From contig CM076846.1 of the NCBI GenBank assembly GCA_039519185.1, forward strand, positions 69,240,666 through 69,304,665: DNA of 64,000 bases, written 5' to 3'. This DNA comes from Astragalus membranaceus. Lineage: Eukaryota > Streptophyta > Magnoliopsida > Fabales > Fabaceae. Positions 57,879 to 64,000 of the stretch are shown in pieces. Within the stretch, counting starts at the first letter, position 1, and every line of letters begins with the position of its first letter. The notes under the pieces were generated by a model. That model was not told the DNA's origin. It made no database searches and was given only the letters and a program-made list of their open reading frames with translations. The position numbers were made by a program, and so were the translations under genes.

Positions 57879-59568
57879 TGTAACACCCCTTTTCTACCCA
57901 TTATTTTATTAGCGTAAAAATCAGAGTTTCAAATTTTAGTTACATCACAAGGGATGTCACACTTACTTCGTTGAACATTACACGCCAATTTACTCGCTTT
58001 TCGAAAACAGCCTTATAATACTTTCAAACGTCATCGTCATTTAACATACAACTTCACAGCGGGAAAACCCAACAAGTTTAATCATAAAAGGCATTGCAAC
58101 TATGCAAGGCTCACAATAGTAAAATCCAACAACAACAATGGTTATAAGTAACTTAAACAACGTCATTCTCCCCCCTAGTGTTACATAATCAGAGCAGACG
58201 ACCCGACTCAGCTAGTGAAGATACCTAAGTCTTCACTCGGGATCACCTGCACGTTACCGCATGGGGGTAACATTCAAACAGAAGGGTGAGTCCAATTCAA
58301 TCCATATAATAAATCATATGATAAATAATAAGTCCAGTCACAGCTCTAAAATAATCACATCACAATCATTAATTACATCACTACATAAACTCATCACTAT
58401 GTCATGTAGGCGTATGAAATGCAACCCACTCGCGGGCATATGCATGAGGTACCTTTTCACAAACGTCGCTTAGCCTTTTGGGCCTCAAAACGTCACTGGG
58501 TTTATGCATATGGGATGCATGAGACACTATAACATGCATCACGCACAAATCACACATTCACGGTCAACTATGTGACCCGTCACTTACCAATTTGCCAAAT
58601 AAGAGGCACAGCACCTGTCAATTCACAATTTACACACAACAACATCACTTAGCCTTTTAGGCCTTAACATCACTTAGCCTTTTGGCCTTAACATCACTTA
58701 GCCTTTTGGGCCTCAAACGTCACTGGGTTTTCATCGTCACTTATTCATAAACATCATCAACTCAAACAATAGCCACTGAGGGCAAAAACGTCATTTACTA
58801 GCCACCAAGGGCATCATCGTCATTTACACGTCATTATAAATAATAATAGCCACTAAGGGCAAAACAGTCATTTAACTAGCCACTAAGGGCATCATCGTCA
58901 TTTACACATCATTATATATAATATTAGCCACTAAGGGCAAAACAGTCATTTACTCGTCATTATAAATAATATTAGCCACCAAGGGCAAAACAGTCATTTA
59001 CTCGTCATTATAAATAATATTAGCCACTAAGGGCAAAACGGTCATTTAACTAGCCACTCAGGGCATCATCGTCAAAATCATCACTTTTGACACTAAAACG
59101 TTAAACCACTGGTTATACGCAAAAGGGGATTTTTAAGGACACCAAAACGATTTTTCATTGTCACAGCAACGACCACCGGGAACAGCCACTTGGGGCGCCC
59201 CAGCAACCTTCAGAAATAATAAATTTTTATTGTTAAAAATGGGACACACAGATAGGTAACTGAAAAAGCTTCCCAACACTTTTTGAAACGTTTAAAACGG
59301 ATGTCCGAGTCAAAAGATATAGCGAAAACAGTTTTCATAAAAATTTGGGAACATCCTGAAAACTGGCGCGCTGGGCGCCCAGCGCCCAGGCACCTGGTGC
59401 CCAGCGCCCAGCAAAACGCAACACGCACACACCCTGGCGCTCAGCGCCCAGCGCAACACACACGCGCACACACGGGCGCTCAGCGCCCAGCGCTTGCACC
59501 CAGCGCCCAGCGCAATACACACATACACACGCATGGGCGCTCAGCGCCCAGCGCTGGCACCCAGCGCC

Positions 59569-59602
<34 letters not shown>

Positions 59603-60392
59603 GCAGCTTGGCGCCCATGGCGCCCTGCTACAGTAACCGTGGAGCAAAACTTCCCAGCAACACTACCTATGGCGCCCATGGCGCCCTTGAACAATAATTT
59701 CAGCATTTTTTTCACAATTTTTCAAGATCCATCACAACACCAATCCCAACAATATAGAATCATCAAAATCATTCACCAAACATCAAAATTTCAGCAACAT
59801 TACTAACACACACATGGCGCCCTAGGCGCCCATACCACCAACAACGGATCTTTGAACAACAATTCGCCAAACAACATGCCAATCAAAACAACAAGATGGA
59901 ATCACACGCAAATCATGCTCATGGATTAGATCTAGGCCATCTCTACTTAAAACCTATCATAGGACCTATTATATAAATTGATAGGACATCCCCTTACCTC
60001 GAATTTTGAAGAATAGAAGTCCTAGAGACAGACACGAACAGAACACCGCAACAAGATCACGTCCCCTCCTCCTCCTTGAGCTCGCGCCCTTCTCCTTTCT
60101 CTCCTCCTCTCTACGGCCTTCTCACTCTTCTCTCTATTCTCTTTTCTCTCAATTCGCGAATACTAACACCAAAACCCTAGCCTCACAAGACCTCACCACT
60201 TCGCATATCACATGGATCACGGGCTTGGGCTTTTCACTTAAGCCCAAGTCTAGCTAATTGGCGCCCCCATCTCCTAATACCACCTACACAATTTTTAATA
60301 TAATTTCGCTTAATTAAATTATATTCAATTAATTAAAATAAATTCCTAAATACTTAATTAAATAAATTAATTAAATATTTTAGGGTGTTACA
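57879..60392. mobile_element. Solo LTR F2 (same family as F1)
   Basis: 2514 bp with the TSD gcgcc at 57874-57878 and 60393-60397; ends TGTAACACCCC and AGGGTGTTACA. It holds repeats of CACTTAGCCTTTTGGGCCT (58460-58700), of GCCACTAAGGGCAAAACAGTC (58780-59050) and a GGCGCC-rich array. It has the same orientation and same spacer position in its Tat host as F1. No coding domain. Confidence 0.9.
59362..59835. repeat. GGCGCC/CAGCGCCCAGCGC-rich array in F2
   Basis: Repeats of GGCGCTCAGCGCCCAGCGC mixed with CA-rich stretches and an (AC)n tract at about 59574-59600. Perfect palindromes of the form GGCGCCCATGGCGCC lie near 59609 and 59671, and GGCGCCCTAGGCGCC near 59815. The open frames on both strands are repeat artefacts. 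Confidence 0.85.
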
Positions 60393-60468
60393 GCGCCCAT
60401 TAAAACACCGCTCGCAGGCGGGCCAAAATTAGAATTCAAAATATTACAAATCAAGAGTCGCTAGGGGC

Positions 60469-61487
60469 CTAGTAGATGACTGCCTCTTCTTGAAGGACCT
60501 TCCCCTTCGACATCTTCTTGGGACGGACGATCTGCTGCTCGATCACACGATGTGTGCATTGAACGATCTCACGATCGACCCCTAGATCAGAGTAGAGGAG
60601 CTTAATCTGGCTGACCGCATTTTCAAATTGACCATCTGCAGCTCCCTTCGCCCGGTCAAGAACGTCCTTGTAGCGACTTCGAAACTTGTTCTTTTCCTCC
60701 TCCACGACATCCAGCTCATTTTTCAGTCCAACGACCTGGTTCGACAGCTCTTTATTCTTTGAAGTGAGGCGTTCGACCTCTTTTTCAGCTGTTTCCTTGT
60801 CGACGACCGCTTTGTCCAAGGCACACTCGGCCGCAGTTTGAGCAGAGACAGCGGCCACAAGTTGGCGTTCTGCTTCGACGAGCTTCCTCTCATTGTCAGC
60901 GATCGCTTTGATTCTCGGTTCAAGTTCCTTCATTTTCTTGAGCAAATCATCTCGCTCACCCCTCATTTCTGCGAGCAATGACAAGGCAGAGTTCAGTTTA
61001 AAATTTTTATCAACTAGGTCGTCTTCAAGCAATGAATATCTATTGGCAAGGCGCCTACCTTCCAGGCGATCTGCTTCCTCATCTTGGAATTTTCTGAAAA
61101 GGATTCCAGCGGCCTTCATCGCATCGGCCATCACCTCGAACGGTTCTTCCTTGAAACGAGCGCAATCCTCATCGCCCAATCCAAGCAGGTCGATTTTAGG
61201 CGTCCGGTAGTGCCCGTGGCCTTTCCCACTCTTGTGCTTCTTGTTCTGGCCCCCACGATCTACCGGCCGACCCCTCTTGGACCTTTCTTGATTTGGGCTG
61301 CCCAAGTCAATGGCTTGATTTGGCGTGCCCGCCCGAGGATCCTGACGATCGGGCTGAGATCCAGTTCTGGCAGGTTGAGGCGTGCCCCCAGGTTGAGCCT
61401 CAGGAATTCCGCGAACGGGCGAGGTATCACCATCCTCGGCCGCCCATTGTTCCAAGAGGTCGAAGTCGTTCATGTTCGCCATGTCAA
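60469..61487 (-). CDS. Tat-2 antisense gene, 3' exon: coiled-coil region
   Basis: Open from the acceptor (exon start 61487) to the stop at 60469. Just inside is ATG at 61482 (MANMNDFDLLEQWAAEDGD), so an internal start is also possible. Acidic and Pro/Gly-rich first 80 residues, a basic patch KRGRPVDRGGQNKKHKSG that looks like a nuclear localisation signal, then a long heptad pattern (about residues 160-290: LLKKMKELEPRIKAIADNE, VERLTSKNKELSNQVVGLK). The exon has no internal stop. It lies antisense between pol and the 3' LTR. Tat-1 has a diverged coiled coil in the same place. Function unknown; nuclear or chromatin binding is an inference. Confidence 0.8.
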
Positions 61488-61568
61488 CTGTAAAGGCAAA
61501 AGTAGATGGTTAGAAACAGTTAAACAAAACGAAGTGACGGAAAATAAACTAGGCGAGCGACCACCAAC
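61488..61568 (-). other. Predicted 81-bp intron of the antisense gene
   Basis: On the minus strand it starts GTTGGTGG after ...CTTG and ends TTTTGCCTTTACAG. A branch-site-like CTAAC lies about 27 bases before the acceptor, and the sequence is T-rich. Removing it joins the exons in one phase; unspliced, the upstream frame stops at 61549-61551. Confidence 0.7.
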
Positions 61569-62274
61569 CAAGAGCGGCCTTGACTCTCTTCTTGCCACGA
61601 GCATCCACAATGTTTTTGACCTTGATGCGACCCTCAGGGACTAGGGACGCAATCTTTCTCAACCTATGGATCGTCCCCCTGTCCAGGTCGTCAAGTTCTG
61701 TTTCCTTAAAAGCGTACTGGCCCAGTTTTTTGGAGAAATGGTTGAAACTCCACACCGTGGGAAACAGGGGCGTTCCTTCCTGATCATCTTTCGACATCTG
61801 GGCGATCCCTCGATGAGCCTCGGCCGAATTTGGAACGACCCAAAAGAATTCTCTCTTCCACCCGGTCGTCAATGATTCCATGTAAGGCTTGAAAAAATTG
61901 TAGGTCGACCGGTTTTTGAATGAAACTGCTTCCTTACGGGCTCCCTTGGAGCCTTTCTCGTAAATGTAGCTCATCTCAAACAATGTGAAGAACAATCTAA
62001 TGGAGACCGGTCGTTTCAAAACCACGAGAACATCTTCATACGCCTGCAAGAACGCCCAAGCGTTCGGGTTCAGTTGAGAGGGGGCGACCTGAAGATAACG
62101 TAAAACTTGGCGTTGGAACCTGGTAAATGGCAGAATTATGCCCATGCGTTCGAAGACGATGCGGTACATTGTGAATTTTAGCACATCTGTCCAGGCCGCG
62201 ACATCTTCCCCTTTGCCCATACCTTCTACTCTCCAACCTTCATTTAGCCCGGTCGCCAGATACGCTAGGTCCTG
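61569..62274 (-). CDS. Tat-2 antisense gene, middle exon: Transposase_28-like domain
   Basis: Minus frame open from 62274 into the donor at 61569/61568. It holds GLNEGWRVEGMGKGEDVAAW, then MYRIVFERMGIILPFTRFQ, VAPSQLNPNAWAFLQAYED and RLFFTLFEMSYIYEKGSKGAR. This is the pattern of the putative gypsy-type transposon domain (Pfam Transposase_28, PF04195) by recollection. The C-terminal half has FFWVVPNSAEAH and a basic stretch RKIASLVPEGRIKVKNIV. It has no transposase active site that I can see, so the Pfam name should not be read as an enzyme. It is out of frame with the N-terminal part by one shift between 62277 and 62265. Confidence 0.72.
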
Positions 62275-62669
62275 CTACGTTGACCCCTCAGGCTAAGTGA
62301 AACCCAGGACGTGTCCTTTGCAGCTGCGACCTCAGGATCTTCTCGATGGTCGCCCTGTTGGCCTCTGTCAGCCGTCTTAGTGCCGTTGGCCGCAGCCTGA
62401 TCAATACCTTCGTCGGTAGCAACCCGTGCGTTTCTCTCTACAGCGTCATCGATTGCAGCCTCTGTTAACAGCTCCCCATTTTTACCCGGCCGAGTTCCGG
62501 ATTCACTTGAGGAGGTCCAATTCAGGGTCGAAGACCCAGAGGAAGACTCATCGTCAGAGGAAGACGACCGGGCGTGCACAGTACTTTGCTCCACTGGTTG
62601 GGTCATACTGTGCGCAAGAGAAACGGCCGGGCTTCCAGAGATACGGCGGGTTTGTTTGGTCCGCGCCAG
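62265..62669 (-). CDS. Tat-2 antisense gene, N-terminal part (H3-tail-like start)
   Basis: From the CTG at 62669 the frame reads LARTKQTRRISGSPAV, aligned with the ATG of Tat-1 (48383). The CTG has A at -3 and G at +4, a context in which plant CUG initiation is possible; otherwise the start codon is lost. Just upstream is CCCCTTCACAG, a splice acceptor at the homologous place. An alternative ATG at 62699 would add ten residues and hide the N-terminus. The part beyond is Ser/Asp/Glu-rich (SSSSDDESSSGSS). It ends at a stop at 62265-62267 unless the frame shift to the next exon is real in the genome copy. Confidence 0.68.
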   Translation of the reverse strand: MARTKQTRRISGSPAVSLAHSMTQPVEQSTVHARSSSSDDESSSGSSTLNWTSSSESGTRPGKNGELLTEAAIDDAVERNARVATDEGIDQAAANGTKTADRGQQGDHREDPEVAAAKDTSWVSLSLRGQRSRT

Positions 62670-63310
62670 AATGAACCTGTGAAGGGGAATTACGGTCAAG
62701 GTCTTGCTCGCGCATGGGGAGGGAGCGACATGGTCGTCCCCAGACCTGACACCCCCTCCACCAGGTGGAACACAAACAGAAATAAAGAAAGGGCGGTCGT
62801 AGTTACCTGGAATTAGAGTGAGCTGATTGCGAGCGAGCTTTGGCAGCAGCGAGCGAGCTTTGGCAGGAGCGAGCGAGCTTTGGTAGGAGCGACCGATTCA
62901 ATACCTCTGCAGCGAGCGATCAGCGAGAGCGGAGGAAATCAAAGAAATGTGCGAATGAGGAACTCCCCTGAACCCTATATATAATGGGCCAACCATCATC
63001 ATGGGCCGGAAGCAAAGAGGCGCGACTCTCCGCGTACCTCTAAACGTCACCTCGAACAATCCAAAAGTCACCTCATTAAAGTAACTGTCGCCTCAGCATT
63101 CATGACGATTGATTGTCAGGCATCACTCCCGAGACGGCACCTGGCCCCGTGTGACCAGGCCGCGTAGCAGCCACCACGTACCCAACCAATTAGCGATCGA
63201 CCAATCACGTTCGACCAGTCGTAGTTCCAGAACGGTCGTTTGTGACCACGCTGGGGGGCAAGGAATCAAGCCTTAGCCCGCCCCAAGGCGACCTAGGCTT
63301 GGGGGGCAAC
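62670..63310 (-). promoter_or_regulatory. Upstream region of the antisense gene; Tat-2 polypurine tract
   Basis: Noncoding. Three copies of a 19-20 bp AGCGAGCGAGCTTTGGCAGG unit lie at about 62829-62895. On the minus strand an intron and promoter for the antisense gene must lie here or in the LTR; TATATAT at about 62976-62982 is a candidate. On the plus strand it ends with GGCTTGGGGGGCAAC (63296-63310), the polypurine tract. Confidence 0.55.
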
Positions 63311-63637
63311 TGTTCCGGAGTGGGCTCGAAGCCCAATTTCGCCCAACAGGCCCAGCGCGGCCCAGTACCTGGCTTGCTCCGCAAGATGCGGCCAGGTCCG
63401 AAATAGGCGCGATGGCCAAATACCTGCGCAGTCAACAGTATATATACCACACTAGCCTGTGGCTTCAGGTACGTTTTACTCACCTTGTGACCCTGCCCGT
63501 TGAAGCACCTCTGACTTGAGCGTTGGAGTGCCTTTGCAGGTACCACCCGCGTGCGGCCCAGATCTCGGTCCTTCATCCCAACGACCGAACAACATCATCA
63601 GACAGCAGCAACACATCGTATTGATCAGGTACGATCA
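63311..63637 (+). repeat. Tat-2 3' LTR
   Basis: 327 bp, matching the 5' LTR except at the two positions near 63436 (C for T) and 63567 (G for T). TATATATA at 63439-63446. Confidence 0.95.
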
Positions 63638-63642
63638 CCACT

Positions 63643-63715
63643 AGTAAGTCACTTTTAACAACATTGTGTTATATACGATGCTGGAGCATTGGATGCTGTA
63701 GCATTGGATGTGTGC
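63643..63715 (-). repeat. Ath-3 LTR, continued
   Basis: It continues the Athila LTR of 50981-51212 after Tat-2 (compare 30605-30700). It holds family-specific palindromes: the minus strand reads AATGCT-AC-AGCATC and AATGCT-CC-AGCATC at about 63677-63709. It is cut at 63716 by another LTR. Confidence 0.8.
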
Positions 63716-64000
63716 TGTAACACCCTGGTATTTTTATTTGTTAAAAACACCCAAGTGCACATTAAACATACATCAGAGATAATATTTCCTGCTCAGACAC
63801 TGAATACCACATAAAATTTTTTGCTGAAATATAACATAACCGTCTTATACACAAAATAAGACCATACGGCACTCAGGCCATAATCTGTCAGCAACTATGG
63901 TAGTCAGAGTCATACAAGAAAGCGGAATGAAAGATAAATGTAACACTAATGACATAGCACCGTGATACATGGTCTATAGGAGGAAAATAAACTTAAATAT
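63716..64000 (-). mobile_element. C3: C-type LTR, partial at window end
   Basis: It begins TGTAACACCC and follows C2 for its first 280 bp (CATACATCAGAGATAA at about 63767 matches about 28249). Left flank tgtgc at 63711-63715 is the expected TSD. Whether it is a solo LTR or a full element cannot be seen. Confidence 0.8.

Larger units (their letters stand above)
51213..63637 (+). mobile_element. Tat-2: complete, young Tat-lineage Ty3/gypsy element
   Basis: 12,425 bp including solo LTR F2; TSD ccact at 51208-51212 and 63638-63642. Both LTRs are 327 bp and differ at two positions. Order: LTR, primer site, gag-protease-RT-RNaseH-second RNaseH-integrase, spacer, antisense accessory gene, polypurine tract, LTR. 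Two RNase H regions and an antisense gene are hallmarks of the Tat branch (Tat, Grande, Retand, Ogre). The gag-pol is disabled by one small deletion and two stops despite the young LTRs. Confidence 0.93.

Noticed and set aside
59283..59715. Overlapping open frames in F2
   Set aside because: Produced by CAGCGCCCAGCGC and (AC)n repeats; present on both strands.
61549..62220. Active transposase in the antisense Tat gene
   Set aside because: The Pfam-type name includes transposase, but no catalytic triad or terminal inverted repeats are visible.

Overview
This window looks like repeat-dense nuclear DNA of a flowering plant, most likely a legume. The reasons are an Ogre-type solo LTR of about 4.2 kb, a SIRE/Maximus copia element with an env-like gene, several Athila-lineage Ty3/gypsy elements, and two Tat-lineage elements with an antisense accessory gene. 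The species assignment is an inference. I found no ordinary host gene, rRNA, tRNA or CRISPR array. Almost every base can be placed in a nest of LTR retrotransposons, and many boundaries are set by 5-bp target-site duplications (TSDs).

Layout, outermost first. Ath-3 (Athila-like, minus strand) is the oldest visible layer; its gag and part of its LTR lie at 49581-51212 and 63643-63715. Two Tat elements sit in it. Tat-1 (plus) entered its gag, starts left of the window and ends at 49580. Tat-2 (plus, 51213-63637, TSD ccact) entered its LTR. Inside Tat-1 are Ath-1 (plus, 121-23636), a solo LTR F1 (24204-26631) and a truncated SIRE-1 (minus, 27897-47519). Ath-1 itself holds solo LTR C1 (1416-3768), a copia solo LTR (4864-6464) and an Ogre solo LTR (8602-12831). 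It also has a duplicated 3' end with a captured SIRE tail (18714-20480). The 3' LTR of SIRE-1 holds an Athila solo LTR (Ath-2, 27996-39526), which holds solo LTR C2 (28198-30599) and a gag-protease-only gypsy element (GP-1, plus, 31269-38872). Tat-2 holds solo LTR F2 (57879-60392). A third C-type LTR starts at 63716 and leaves the window.

All gag-pol genes are broken by stops, frameshifts or deletions. Tat-2 is the youngest full element: its two 327-bp LTRs differ at two positions, but its gag-pol has a small deletion and two stops. Both Tat elements carry, downstream of pol and on the opposite strand, an accessory gene. In Tat-2 it has an acidic/serine-rich N-terminus, a Transposase_28-like domain and a long coiled coil, with a convincing 81-bp intron.

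The most interesting signals are these. (1) The antisense Tat genes begin with (M/L)ARTKQT, which matches the histone H3 tail, and the two copies differ only at synonymous or start-codon positions over that stretch. (2) A TGCW-NN-WGCA palindrome is scattered through the Athila-type elements in LTRs and in more than one coding phase, with family-specific arms. (3) Paired CGCACG-N3-CGTGCG sites are spaced 21 bp apart in the C-type LTRs. (4) A ladder of AATCGATT sites recurs about every 32 bp in the copia solo LTR. (5) Three independent C-type insertions lie within about 200 bp of equivalent Athila LTR sequence.
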